A DNA stretch of 64,000 nucleotides from Fibrobacter succinogenes (GCA_902762305.1 CACWNW010000006.1:45303-109302), one strand, 5' to 3'; positions 33,780 to 42,892 are shown, numbered from the stretch's first letter. Notes: generated by a model from the letters alone, not told the origin. Made by a program: numbers and translations.

Positions 33780-35144
33780 GAAAATTTTCACGAGCAGCGT
33801 TCCGACGATAGTCGAGACGATGACGCTCGTAAGGCCCGGCAGCATGAAGCTGTGGTTCAGCAGGTATTTGCCGATGACGGTGGTACCCGAACGGTCGAAG
33901 TTCACGGTCGCGATATCGGAGGGGTAGTTCGGGATGAAGAAGTACCCGTACACGCTCGGCAGCACGCCCAGGAGCACCGGGCCCTCGATTCCGAGGCTGT
34001 AGGCGAGCGGCACCATCGCGACCACTACCGCGCCCTGCGAGTTGATGAGCACGCTCACCGCGAAGAACGCGAATGCGATGGCCCACGGGTAATGCTGCAC
34101 GATGTCTTTGAGGCCGCCCTGCATCACGTCCATGTAGTTCGCGAAGTAGGTGTCGGCAAGCCACGCGATTCCGTAGATGGCGACGACTGCCACCATGCCG
34201 CTTTGCCACACGGCGCCCGACACAGCCTTCTTGGGGTTCGCCTTGCAGAATATAATCATGAACGCTGCCGCTGAAATCATCACGATCTGGATGATGATGT
34301 TCATGGCGAGCGGCTTGATTTCCGCGACGCCGTCGATTACTTTCCCGGTTGGGAACTTGGGGCGGATATCGTGTCCCGCAATCTGCAATATCGAGAACAG
34401 CACGATGACGGCGAGGGCTCCGATAAAGATATACACGGCACGCTTCGCTTCTTTGGAGGCTTCCTTGTCGAGCACGGAGGCGGTGTTCCCGTACATGTAT
34501 TCCTTCATCTGCGGGTCCTTGAGACGCGCCTGGAATGCGGGATCCTTGTCGAGGTCGAGCCCGCGCCTGTACGAGATGAGTGCGGCCGCCATGAGCCCGC
34601 AGATGCATGCGGGAATCGTAATCGCGATGACCTGCAGGTTGTTGATATCGAATCCGTTCTTGTTCGAGATGATGACGAACGAGGCGACTGCCGCGGCGAT
34701 GGGCGAACATGTAATGCCGACCTGCGAGGCGACCGAAGCTACGGCGCACGGGCGTTCCGGACGGATTCCCTTCTTGAGAGAGATGTCGCAGATAATCGGC
34801 ATCAGGGTGTACACCACATGGCCGGTACCCACGAGCACCGTGAGGAAGAACGTGCAGAGCGGCGCGAGGATCGTGATGTGGTTCGGGTGCTTGCGCAGGA
34901 GCCGTTCCGCAATCTGGATAAGCCAATCCATGCCGCCCGATGCCTGCATGATGCCTGCGCAGGTCACTGCCGCGATGATGATGTAGATGACGTCGGTAGG
35001 GGGCTTGCCCGGCTGCATGCCGAACCCGAGCACGAGAATCGCGAGGCCGATTCCGGAAATCGCGCCGAGGGCGAGACTCCCGTAGCGGGAACCCACGTAA
35101 AGCGCGAGAAGTACGATTAGGAGCTGGATAATCATCAGTGCCAT
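33774..35144 (-). CDS. Anaerobic C4-dicarboxylate carrier (DcuA/DcuB family)
   Basis: 456 residues, about 11-12 transmembrane segments. The Dcu signature is clear: GFGMQPGKPPTDVIYIIIA, ASGGMDWLIQIAERLLRKHP, VGTGHVVYTLMPII, ASVASQVGITCSPIAAAV and FIPNYPSDIATVNFDRSGTT. It exchanges or exports succinate, fumarate, malate or aspartate across the inner membrane, which fits an organism that makes succinate as a major product. A GGAGG site lies 6 bases before the ATG. Its stop lies inside the third core repeat. DcuA versus DcuB cannot be decided; it is followed upstream by ttcA in the other direction of reading but on the same strand, 63 bp away. Confidence 0.92.
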   Translation of the reverse strand: MALMIIQLLIVLLALYVGSRYGSLALGAISGIGLAILVLGFGMQPGKPPTDVIYIIIAAVTCAGIMQASGGMDWLIQIAERLLRKHPNHITILAPLCTFFLTVLVGTGHVVYTLMPIICDISLKKGIRPERPCAVASVASQVGITCSPIAAAVASFVIISNKNGFDINNLQVIAITIPACICGLMAAALISYRRGLDLDKDPAFQARLKDPQMKEYMYGNTASVLDKEASKEAKRAVYIFIGALAVIVLFSILQIAGHDIRPKFPTGKVIDGVAEIKPLAMNIIIQIVMISAAAFMIIFCKANPKKAVSGAVWQSGMVAVVAIYGIAWLADTYFANYMDVMQGGLKDIVQHYPWAIAFAFFAVSVLINSQGAVVVAMVPLAYSLGIEGPVLLGVLPSVYGYFFIPNYPSDIATVNFDRSGTTVIGKYLLNHSFMLPGLTSVIVSTIVGTLLVKIFY

Positions 35145-35207
35145 GGGTCCTCCGTGCAGTGCTGTTTAAAATAAACGTAATAAAAATCGCGGGCTTCCCG
35201 CGGGCGC

Positions 35208-35930
35208 CTATAGCAAATAATCCATGCGGATGTTGCGCATGCTTTCGAAAAGGTTCGCCTTCAGGGTGGAATTCCCCTTGGTGAGGCTCTTGATTTCTTC
35301 GCGGATGGTCTTGCGGTGGGATGCCTTCGAGAATTCGCAGGTGCAGGTGAACTTGCGGATGCCCGCGTCCTCTGCGTATTCGATAATCTCGTGCTCCTCG
35401 CAGTAGCATAGCGGGCGGATGATGCTGCATGGGTATTTCTCGTAGGGTACCATCGGGGGCATGCCGCTGAACTCTCCCTTGTACAGCATGTTCATCAAAA
35501 GCGTCTCCACGATGTCGTCCATGTGGTGCCCGAGCGCAATCTTGTTGTAGCCGTTTTCGCGGGCGAACTTGATGAGCTCGGTGCGGCGCTGCGTGCTGCA
35601 CCAGTAGCAGTTGAGGCTACGGCCTTCCTTGAGCCTGCCTTCCACCGCCACGTCCTTGAAGTAGAATGGTATCTGCGGGTACTGCGCCGCCATCCGTTGC
35701 AAGAATTCCCGCGGGGCCTTGTCGGCGAAGTCGCTCTGGATATGTATCGCCCCGATTTCGCAGTCCGGCAGGAACTTCCCCATGCGGGCGGCGAGTTCCA
35801 TCAGGAGCACGCTCGAATCCTTCCCGCCCGAAACGGCAACGAGCACCTTGTCGCCGTCTTCAATCAGGTTGAAGTCGTGGAGCGCCTTGGTGATCTTCTT
35901 GCTGATTCTTTTGCGGATTGCGTTTGCCAT
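35208..35930 (-). CDS. ttcA: tRNA 2-thiocytidine synthetase-like protein (TtcA family)
   Basis: 240 residues. The PP-loop VAVSGGKDSSVLL near residue 33 binds ATP; the CYWCS motif near 107-111 and CTCEF near 196-200 supply the cysteines that bind the Fe-S cluster in TtcA. ALGHHMDDIVETLLMN is the second family motif. The enzyme thiolates C32 in some tRNAs. TilS was considered but rejected because TilS lacks the C..C pair and has extra C-terminal domains. It is on the same strand as dcu and dnaN. Confidence 0.85.
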   Translation of the reverse strand: MANAIRKRISKKITKALHDFNLIEDGDKVLVAVSGGKDSSVLLMELAARMGKFLPDCEIGAIHIQSDFADKAPREFLQRMAAQYPQIPFYFKDVAVEGRLKEGRSLNCYWCSTQRRTELIKFARENGYNKIALGHHMDDIVETLLMNMLYKGEFSGMPPMVPYEKYPCSIIRPLCYCEEHEIIEYAEDAGIRKFTCTCEFSKASHRKTIREEIKSLTKGNSTLKANLFESMRNIRMDYLL

Positions 35931-36019
35931 GTGCTTTTACAGAAAATGAAATGCGGGTTGAAAAAAGGGGCGTGCTCGCGCGACGCCCCGAATTTAATTT
36001 ATTTGCAACCGAACGAGCC

Positions 36020-37141
36020 TTAGTCGTCGTTCAGGTGCGTCGGCATCAGGAGGAAGCTGAACCCGAGGTTCTCGCCCACCGGTTCGATGATGCAGGCGCC
36101 AATCGGGTTGTTCATCTTCATGATGGTCTCTTCGCTCTTGCACATGCTGAAGATTTCGGTGAGGTAGCGGCCGTCGAACCCAATGCTGAAGTTGCCTTCG
36201 CCGTTGTGCGTCACCGCGATGGCTTCGCGGGAATCGCCGCCGACATCCGGGTCGCTTGCGCTGAGTTCCATGGTGTTGCCGTCAATCTGCAGGCGGACCT
36301 TGTGGGTGCGGGCGTTCGCCATGGCGAGCACGCTGCGCATCTTGTTCTGGAATTCAGTCGTGTTGAGCTGCACGGTGCGTTCGAAATTCTGCGGGATAAC
36401 GGCGCGGTAGTTCGGGTACGGGCCTTCGAACAGCTTCGATATGACCTGCGTGGTGCCGGTGCTGAAGAGAATGTGCGTCGCGGACGTGCGCACTTCGACG
36501 GTGGCGTCGGGCTTGACCATGTGGAGGATGAGCTGCAGGGCCTTCTTCGGGATGATGGCGCCGTTCGTGAGGTTTGCGCCTTCCTGTTCGATGACTGCGC
36601 GGCCCAGACGGTGGCCGTCGGTCGCGATCATGGAAATCACGCCGTCCTTGGCTTCGAGGTACACGCCGTTGAGGTTCAGACGGATGGTGTCGGTCGAACA
36701 GGCGAATGCGGTCTTTTCGGCGAGGAATGCGAGTTCGCTTGCCGCGAAGTTGAGGGCTTCGCCTTCGGAAACTTCGGGGAACGGGGGGAAGTCGCTGGCG
36801 TCGAAACCGGTGATGGAGGCCTTACCCCTCTCGCTCCACTGGATGGTGGCGAGGAAGTCCTGGACGTCCATGGTGACATTGGTGATGCTAGGATCCACGA
36901 GGCTCTTCACGATTTCGAGAAGCTTGCGTGCGTTGATGACGACCGAACCGTCGCGTTCGCCCTGGACTTCGACCTGGGCCCTGATGCCGAGGTTCAAGTC
37001 GGTGGCGCTCACTTCGAGGAAGTTTCCTTCGAGGCGGAGTGCGAAGTTGTTGAGAATCTGGATGGTGGACTTGTTGGGCACGGCGTTGATGGCCGCCTGA
37101 AGCACATCCTGGAATGTGGTCTTGTCTATCACGAACCTCAT
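36020..37141 (-). CDS. dnaN: DNA polymerase III sliding clamp (beta subunit)
   Basis: 373 residues from the ATG at 37141, preceded by GAGAGG 9 bases upstream; a GTG three codons earlier falls too close to that site. The three clamp domains are recognisable: MRFVIDKTTFQDVLQAAINAV, the central TDGHRLGRAVIE block, and the C-terminal segment ending in FSFLLMPTHLNDD, where the E. coli protein ends with PMRL. The clamp forms a ring on DNA and recruits polymerase and repair factors. dnaA, recF and gyrB, frequent partners of dnaN, are not next to it here. Immediately upstream, one base apart, is a 50-codon membrane-protein gene. Confidence 0.95.
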   Translation of the reverse strand: MRFVIDKTTFQDVLQAAINAVPNKSTIQILNNFALRLEGNFLEVSATDLNLGIRAQVEVQGERDGSVVINARKLLEIVKSLVDPSITNVTMDVQDFLATIQWSERGKASITGFDASDFPPFPEVSEGEALNFAASELAFLAEKTAFACSTDTIRLNLNGVYLEAKDGVISMIATDGHRLGRAVIEQEGANLTNGAIIPKKALQLILHMVKPDATVEVRTSATHILFSTGTTQVISKLFEGPYPNYRAVIPQNFERTVQLNTTEFQNKMRSVLAMANARTHKVRLQIDGNTMELSASDPDVGGDSREAIAVTHNGEGNFSIGFDGRYLTEIFSMCKSEETIMKMNNPIGACIIEPVGENLGFSFLLMPTHLNDD

Positions 37142-37142
37142 G

Positions 37143-37295
37143 TTATGCACCTCTCTGGATAATTGTCGTACCCACGAAGAATACGACTGCGATTACCGCC
37201 AAAGCGACTATGACCCACTTGTTCATGGAATTCGTTTTCTTTGGCACGAAATTTTTAGCGTTCTGTTTTGCACGTCTGCGTTCGCTTCGGCTCAT
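37143..37295 (-). CDS. 50-residue membrane protein co-transcribed with dnaN
   Basis: An uninterrupted 50-codon frame from the ATG at 37295 to the TAA at 37143-37145, ending one base before the dnaN ATG. A GGAGA site lies 7 bases before the start. The protein has a strongly basic N-terminus (MSRSERRRAKQNAKN) and one transmembrane segment (WVIVALAVIAVVFFVGTTII), with the positive residues on the predicted cytoplasmic side. The dnaN ribosome-binding site lies inside its last codons, which argues for translational coupling. No family is known to me. Confidence 0.7.
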   Translation of the reverse strand: MSRSERRRAKQNAKNFVPKKTNSMNKWVIVALAVIAVVFFVGTTIIQRGA

Positions 37296-37362
37296 GTTAT
37301 GTCTCCATTGATTTTTTACACTGAAAAACTACTATTTTTTAGGGCCGAGCGAGGTAGGATTT

Positions 37363-37629
37363 ATGAACGAAACGCCTTTTAACAAGATAAAAAGCGCTGC
37401 CGCGGGGCTTGCCGGCTCCGCACTGGCAAGGCTTGAACTGGCATCGGAAGAAGGCCGCTTGAAAACCAGGTTCCAGGCGCTCGGGCAGAAGCTCTACAGG
37501 GCCGTCCAGGGCGACCTGCTGGGTACCATCAAGAACGACGCCTCCGTCGTGGAGCTCATTGGCGAAATCGAGGAGACCCAGCGCCGGATTGCCGACCTCG
37601 AAAGTAAGATTGGCGGGGAGAAGCCTTAA
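37363..37629 (+). CDS. Small coiled-coil protein of unknown function
   Basis: 88 residues, starting with an ATG just after a 68-bp gap divergent from the dnaN operon. Two long amphipathic helices are predicted (about residues 18-55 and 58-84), Ala-, Glu- and Leu-rich, with heptad-like spacing (VVELIGEIEETQRRIADLES). No signal peptide or Cys. It ends 3 bp before the peptidase gene and is probably co-transcribed with it. A role in envelope assembly with that peptidase is only a guess from position. Confidence 0.7.
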   Translation: MNETPFNKIKSAAAGLAGSALARLELASEEGRLKTRFQALGQKLYRAVQGDLLGTIKNDASVVELIGEIEETQRRIADLESKIGGEKP

Positions 37630-37632
37630 CCC

Positions 37633-38463
37633 GTGCGTAAGATCGAAATACATGTCTTTGGCGATAGGACGTCCGGTAGCAAGACCTACCGCGTGTCCCT
37701 CCTGCGCCTTATCCTCATTCCGGTGGCCATACTGCTCGCGCTTGTAGGTTTTATCCTGTTTTCGCCCATTCAGATTATAGACAACTTATCAAATGACGAT
37801 GTTGCATCGGTCTACCGCCAGAATAAGGTTGTCAAGAAGGAAATCAAGGCCATCCGCGAGACGGTCGACGAATCCATCCTCAGGGCCGAAGAGACCAAGC
37901 TGCTCCGCGACAGCACGCTGAAATTGAGCGGCCTTGGCTTTGCGCTCGACGATTTCGCGGGCGAGGAATACGTGCCGCTTTCTTCTCGGAAGAGCCTTCG
38001 CGAAATCGAGACGACCTTCAAGAAGCTCCTGGATAGCGTGGAGAAGGATTCCGCGATTGCCGCCGCTATTCCCGTGATTCACCCGCTCAAGAACGGGCAT
38101 GCCGTGCGCAACCGTTTCGAGATGATTCGCGACCCCTTCACCGATATCGAACTGCCTCACCGCGGCATCGACTTTGTCGCCGACGTGGACGACACCGTGT
38201 ACGCGACGGGTGCGGGCATCGTGAGCGAGGTTCGAGCGCATCGCGGTTTCGGGCTTTCCATCAAGATAACGCATTTTCCGAAAATCCGCACGTTCTATGC
38301 GCATCTCGGGCATTCGCTGGTACGCGAGGGCGACCGTGTGCGCCGCGGTGACCCCATCGCCACCATCAGCGAGAGCGGGCGCGAATCCGGTATCGGCCTC
38401 CATTACGAAATCCGCGTGGACGGCGTACCTGTAAATCCCGAAGACTACTTCATTACTAAATGA
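37633..38463 (+). CDS. Membrane-anchored M23 metallopeptidase
   Basis: 276 residues from a GTG start. The N-terminus has a single transmembrane anchor (LLRLILIPVAILLALVGFIL, about 22-45), then a coiled coil (residues ~55-150), then a LytM/M23 domain. Zinc ligands are visible in HRGIDF (HxxxD) and in the FYAHLGH block, and a third in HYEIRVDGVPVNP. The domain is intact, so it should be an active peptidoglycan endopeptidase rather than an EnvC-type activator. No peptidoglycan-binding LysM domain is present. Confidence 0.9.
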   Translation: MRKIEIHVFGDRTSGSKTYRVSLLRLILIPVAILLALVGFILFSPIQIIDNLSNDDVASVYRQNKVVKKEIKAIRETVDESILRAEETKLLRDSTLKLSGLGFALDDFAGEEYVPLSSRKSLREIETTFKKLLDSVEKDSAIAAAIPVIHPLKNGHAVRNRFEMIRDPFTDIELPHRGIDFVADVDDTVYATGAGIVSEVRAHRGFGLSIKITHFPKIRTFYAHLGHSLVREGDRVRRGDPIATISESGRESGIGLHYEIRVDGVPVNPEDYFITK

Positions 38464-38496
38464 TTGATGGTTGATAATTGATGATGGATGATTAGG

Positions 38497-38558
38497 TTGC
38501 GGGTTACGAGAAGTTTCTTGTAGGATTAAGAAAGTTTATTGCGGGTTACGAGAGGTTT
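38497..38558. repeat. Short direct repeats upstream of the HAD gene
   Basis: A 20-bp unit (TTGCGGGTTACGAGA then A/G and GTTT) occurs at 38497-38516 and 38539-38558 with one difference. A TGAT/GATGATGG low-complexity stretch precedes it (38462-38494). The second copy supplies the GAGAGG ribosome-binding site of the HAD gene. Confidence 0.6.
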
Positions 38559-38561
38559 ATT

Positions 38562-39527
38562 ATGAAGCAAGCGCCGTTTGAACAGAACATCATCGCGATG
38601 GTATGGGACTGCGACAAGACGCTCATCAGTTCGTACATGCAGGATCCGCTTTTCAGGCATTACGGTGTCGACGGCGCGAAGTTCTGGAAAGAGGTGAATG
38701 CGCTCAAGGCCCGCTATGCGGAACAGGGCATTTCCGTGAATTCCGACACGTGTTACCTGAACCATATCCTCACCTACGTGAAGGCGGGCATCTTTAAGGG
38801 CCTGAACAACAGCCTGTTGCGCGAATTCGGGAAGGAGCTCGTGTTCTACCCCGGGCTTCCCGATTTCTTTGCCGGGGTGAAGAACCTCATTGCCGAAGAC
38901 CCGAAGTACAAGGCGTTCGACATCCGGCTGGAACATTACGTTGTCAGTACCGGGTTTGCGGAAACGATCCGCGGGAGCGCCATCGCGCCCCATGTGGACG
39001 GGATTTTCGGCTGCGAGTTCATCGAGAACGCCTTGCAGCCCGGGTTCCTCGACGGTGCTCCGGCGGCATGCCCTGCGGCAGGCGGCGAAATCACCCAAAT
39101 CGCGTGCGCCCTCGACAACACGTCCAAGACCCGCTACCTCTTCGAAATAAACAAGGGGAGCAACAGGTATCCCGATACGATCGACGTGAATTCCTCCATC
39201 GCCCGCGAAAGCAGGCGCGTGCCCTTCGAGAACATGGTCTACATCGCCGACGGCCCGTCCGACGTGCCGGCGTTCAGCATCTTGAACTACAATGGCGGAA
39301 GCACGTTCGCGGTGTACCCGAAGGGCGATGTCAAGGCCTTCCGGCAGGTGGAAATGCTGCGTCGCGATGGCCGCGTGCAGATGTTCGGCGAAGCGGATTA
39401 TCAGGAGGCGAGCCAGTCCTGGCTCTGGCTTACCGAGAAGGTACGCTCCATTGCCGACCGGATTGTCGCCCGCAAGCAGGAAGCCATCCGCAGCAGCGCC
39501 AGCACCCCTCCCGGCCATCTGACTTGA
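38562..39527 (+). CDS. HAD-superfamily phosphatase-like hydrolase
   Basis: 321 residues. Motif I is VWDCDKTL (nucleophile and acid Asp pair), a long cap of ~180 residues follows, then a Ser in VVSTGFAE (motif II) and the acidic motif IV in VYIADGPSDVPAF. It therefore has the residues of an active phosphohydrolase. The Pro-rich C-terminal end and the pro-Gly insertion near 150-180 are distinctive. Substrate unknown. The gene is downstream of the M23 peptidase after 98 bp containing the direct repeats. Confidence 0.8.
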   Translation: MKQAPFEQNIIAMVWDCDKTLISSYMQDPLFRHYGVDGAKFWKEVNALKARYAEQGISVNSDTCYLNHILTYVKAGIFKGLNNSLLREFGKELVFYPGLPDFFAGVKNLIAEDPKYKAFDIRLEHYVVSTGFAETIRGSAIAPHVDGIFGCEFIENALQPGFLDGAPAACPAAGGEITQIACALDNTSKTRYLFEINKGSNRYPDTIDVNSSIARESRRVPFENMVYIADGPSDVPAFSILNYNGGSTFAVYPKGDVKAFRQVEMLRRDGRVQMFGEADYQEASQSWLWLTEKVRSIADRIVARKQEAIRSSASTPPGHLT

Positions 39528-39609
39528 CCGTTCGCGCCGGACTTGGGTGAGGCCTCTCCGGTCGTTTCGTCTCACCGGACGTAAGTCTTTTATTATATTT
39601 ATGCTACTT

Positions 39610-39643
39610 AAAAACGGCGTTCCACACCGGAATTGCCGTTTTT
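39610..39643 (+). promoter_or_regulatory. Leader hairpin upstream of the RNase E/G gene
   Basis: AAAAACGGC (39610-39618) and GCCGTTTTT (39635-39643) form a 9-bp stem, with TTCC/GGAA pairing inside. It has the look of a terminator and lies 49 bp before the start codon. It may end the HAD transcript or regulate the RNase gene. Confidence 0.55.
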
Positions 39644-39691
39644 GGGTGATTTTGATCTCAATCAGGTTTTACACTACTTTTAGGACTGTTA

Positions 39692-42600
39692 ATGACGAAT
39701 AAGTGCAAACGTGGAATTTTGATTAGCAAGACGCCCTATGAAACCCGCTATGCCATCATGGAAGATGGCGAACTTGCGGAACTCGTAGTCGATGGCGCTT
39801 CTTCCAATCCGATTCTCGGCAATATTTATAAGGGCGTTGTTAAGAAGGTCGTTCCGGCAGCGAAACTCGCATATGTGGATATGGGTCTCGGTACCGACGG
39901 TGTCCTCCGCCAGGAAGATGTCGTGGACAGGAACGCCTCCCTTTCACGCTCGTCCGACGATGATGATGATGCCCGTGCGGAAGTTGCCATAGAAAAGGCG
40001 ATCCGCGAGGGCGATGAAATCATGGTGCAGGTCACCAGGGAACCCGAAGGCAACAAGGGCGCTGGCCTTACGATGCACCTGCTCATTCCGGGAAACCTCC
40101 TGGTCTGCATGCCGAATTCGAACTTCATCGGCGTGTCCAAGAATGAGCATGATATGGCTCGCCGCCGCGAAGTCAAGGGAATGGTCAACCGCCTCAAGGC
40201 TCGCGATGTGGGCTACATCGTGCGTACCGATGGCATGCACGCTACCGAAGAGGAACTGCAGCAGCAGATGCGCATCCTCGAGGCCAAGTGGGCGCGTGCC
40301 AAGGAAAACTTCGCGAGTGCCGCTCCGGGCGCCTGCATCTACGAGGAATCCAACGCTGCGGGCCGCTGCATCGGCGAATACTTTAACGAGAACACCGACT
40401 ACGTGTACGTGGACAACCGCGACGAGTACTTCACGCTGCGTGACTACCTGCGTGAGGTCGCTCCCGATATGCTGGACAAGGTGAAGCTCTGGAGCAGCAG
40501 CGAAAGCCTTTTCGAATATTTCAAGATAGAGAACGACTATGCGCGCTCCCTGCAGCGCCAGGTGCCGCTTTCCCGCGGCGGGAACCTCGTGATCGAGCAG
40601 ACCGAGGCGCTCCTTTCTATCGACGTGAACACCGGACCGAAGGTGCACGGCAAGGACCAGAGCAAGATTATCCTCGAGACGAACATCGACGCCTGCCGCG
40701 AAATCGCGAAGCAGCTTAGGCTCAGGGATATCGACGGGTTCGTCATCGTGGACTTCATCGACATGGAAACCGATGCCGACCGCGAGACGGTGTACCAGGA
40801 ATTCTGCAAGGCCGCCCGCCGCGACAAGGCCTCGGTGACTCCGTCGCCCATTAGCCAGTTCGGCCTCATGGAAATTACCCGCAAGCGCGTCCGCGAAGAT
40901 TCCGGCAAGACCAAGGCCTGCCCGGTATGCCATGGCGGTGGCCGCATCGCCACGCTCGAATCCGCGCTCGGCATGATCGACCGCTGGATGGCGCGCGCCC
41001 ATGCGAAGGGCAACCTGAAGAACGTGACCCTCGTGCTCAGCGCTCCGATGGTGGAGGTCCTCGTCCGCGACAGGGCAAGGATGCTGCATTACCTCGAAGA
41101 CAAGCACTGCATGAAGGTCGAACTCGTGCAGGACGACCACGCGCACGTGAACCAGTTCTGGATGTTCAATGCCGATAAGGAAGACATCACGGATTTGTAC
41201 AACTTTGCGGAATCCGACGCTCCGGCGACATCTGCCCGCCCCAAGCGCGGCAGGGAACGCAGCCGCAACAAGTGCAAGCGCGAAATCCTCATCAGCAAGA
41301 CTCCTTACGAGAAGCGCATCGCCATCATGGAAGACGGCGAACTTGCGGAACTGGTCGTGGAAAGCGTGTCCTCTACCCGCGTGCTCGGCAACATCTACAA
41401 GGGTGTGGTGCAGAAGGTGCTCCCCGCACTCAAGGCTGCCTTTATCGATATCGGCATGGAGAAGGCCGGGTTCCTGCATCAGGACGATGCGATGGACCGT
41501 AACGAACTTCTGCGTCGCGAATACGGCGACGACGATGACGAGGGCGGTTCTTCCAAGGAAGTTTCCATCGACGAGATTCTTAAGGAAGGCCAGGAAATCA
41601 TGGTGCAGGTGGTCAAGGAACCTATCAGTACCAAGGGTGCCCGCCTTACCACGCACCTGAGCTTTGCAGGCCGCTTCCTGGTTTGCATGCCGGGAACGAA
41701 CTTCATCGGCGTCTCCAAGCGCGAACGCGACCCGGCCAAGCGCCGCGAGTTCAAGAAGGTCGTCCGCCGCCTCAAGGGGCGCGACGTGGGCTACATCGTC
41801 CGCACGAACGGCCTGAACGAATCTGAATTCGAAATCCGCAAGCAGATGCGCGAACTCGAGAGCAAGTGGGAACAGACGAAGTTCAACTTCGCGAACCAGC
41901 CTGCCGAGACCTGCATCTACGAGGAATCCGATTCCATCGAACAGACGGTGCGCGAATACTTCGGCGAGAACACCGACTTCGTGTACATCGACAACCGCGA
42001 GGAATTCATCGCCCTGCGCGATTACCTGAAGGTGCTTTCTCCGGACAAGCTCAACAAGGTGAAGCTCTGGAATTCCAACGAGAGCCTCTTCGAGCACTTC
42101 AAGATCGAGAACGACTACGCGCGCTCCCTGCAGCGCCGCATCCCGCTCTTCAACGGCGGGAACCTCGTAATCGAACAGACCGAAGCACTCGTTTCCATCG
42201 ACGTGAACATGGGCAAGCCCCGCGGCAAGGACCGCAACAGGCAGGCGCTCGACACGAACATCGAGGCATGTCGCGAAATCGCGAAGCAGCTCCGCATGCG
42301 CGACGTGGGCGGCCTCATCATTATCAAGTTCATCGAGATGACGGCTGATTCCGACCGCGATTCCGTGTACCAGGAATTCCGCAAGGCGATCCGTCGCGAC
42401 AAGGCGCCTATCAGCCCCGCGCAGATTAGCAAGTTCGGCCTGATGGAAGTGACCCGCAAGCGCGTCCGCGTGAACCTGATGACCGAGAAGACGGAAATCT
42501 GCCCGGTGTGCCAGGGCGGCGGACGTATCGCGATGCTCGAATCCACGATGGGCGAAATCGACCGCTGGATGGGCCGCGCACGCAACAAGGGCAAGATTCG

Positions 42601-42793
42601 CGAAGTCACCCTGGTGGTGAGCACCGCGATGGTCGACGCCTTGTGCGCCGATTCCTGCCGCATCTACCGCTACCTCGAGAGCAAGCACGGGCTGCGCATC
42701 AATCTCGTCGAAGACGAATGCGCATACGTGAACCAGTTCTGGATGCTCGACAAGGCGGGCGAGGACATGACCGAACTCTACGGTACGGTGTAA
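39692..42793 (+). CDS. Tandem-duplicated RNase E/G (two complete catalytic modules)
   Basis: 1033 residues made of two head-to-tail RNase E/G units: 1-~525 and ~526-1033, joined by a basic linker (ARPKRGRERSR). Each starts KCKR.ILISKTPYE.R.AIMEDGELAEL, then an S1 domain with LGNIYKGVV, then the RNase H-like and DNase I-like regions, and the zinc-link motif CPVC.GGGRIA. In unit 1 the metal-binding Asp pair is D311 (SIDVNTG) and D354 (VDFIDM), exactly 43 apart as in D303/D346 of E. coli RNase E. In unit 2, D837 is kept but the second position is K879 (IIKFIEM), and the following D is E882. Unit 2 is therefore probably non-catalytic. Bacterial RNase E/G proteins normally have one unit. Confidence 0.9.
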   Translation: MTNKCKRGILISKTPYETRYAIMEDGELAELVVDGASSNPILGNIYKGVVKKVVPAAKLAYVDMGLGTDGVLRQEDVVDRNASLSRSSDDDDDARAEVAIEKAIREGDEIMVQVTREPEGNKGAGLTMHLLIPGNLLVCMPNSNFIGVSKNEHDMARRREVKGMVNRLKARDVGYIVRTDGMHATEEELQQQMRILEAKWARAKENFASAAPGACIYEESNAAGRCIGEYFNENTDYVYVDNRDEYFTLRDYLREVAPDMLDKVKLWSSSESLFEYFKIENDYARSLQRQVPLSRGGNLVIEQTEALLSIDVNTGPKVHGKDQSKIILETNIDACREIAKQLRLRDIDGFVIVDFIDMETDADRETVYQEFCKAARRDKASVTPSPISQFGLMEITRKRVREDSGKTKACPVCHGGGRIATLESALGMIDRWMARAHAKGNLKNVTLVLSAPMVEVLVRDRARMLHYLEDKHCMKVELVQDDHAHVNQFWMFNADKEDITDLYNFAESDAPATSARPKRGRERSRNKCKREILISKTPYEKRIAIMEDGELAELVVESVSSTRVLGNIYKGVVQKVLPALKAAFIDIGMEKAGFLHQDDAMDRNELLRREYGDDDDEGGSSKEVSIDEILKEGQEIMVQVVKEPISTKGARLTTHLSFAGRFLVCMPGTNFIGVSKRERDPAKRREFKKVVRRLKGRDVGYIVRTNGLNESEFEIRKQMRELESKWEQTKFNFANQPAETCIYEESDSIEQTVREYFGENTDFVYIDNREEFIALRDYLKVLSPDKLNKVKLWNSNESLFEHFKIENDYARSLQRRIPLFNGGNLVIEQTEALVSIDVNMGKPRGKDRNRQALDTNIEACREIAKQLRMRDVGGLIIIKFIEMTADSDRDSVYQEFRKAIRRDKAPISPAQISKFGLMEVTRKRVRVNLMTEKTEICPVCQGGGRIAMLESTMGEIDRWMGRARNKGKIREVTLVVSTAMVDALCADSCRIYRYLESKHGLRINLVEDECAYVNQFWMLDKAGEDMTELYGTV

Positions 42794-42840
42794 TTCAAGC
42801 CGGGTGGGCGCCTCCCGGGGCGCACGCCACTAAGCATTTA

Positions 42841-42873
42841 AAAAGGGCCTGCGGTATTACCGCAGACCCTTTT
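42841..42873. terminator. Bidirectional terminator between RNase E/G and the fibro-slime gene
   Basis: Outer arms AAAAGGG (42841-42847) and CCCTTTT (42867-42873), inner arms TGCGGT and ACCGCA. A- and T-runs on both sides allow termination in both directions between these convergent genes. Confidence 0.85.
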
Positions 42874-42892
42874 GCTTACCAAAGAGAGAAAC

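Noticed and set aside
33652..35601. Minus-strand open frame of about 650 codons over dcu in another frame
   Set aside because: Arg/His-rich translation with no family; dcu and ttcA explain the region.
39944..42688. Minus-strand open frame of about 910 codons opposite the RNase E/G gene
   Set aside because: Shadow of the duplicated RNase gene: it is itself repetitive for that reason, and no domain is seen.
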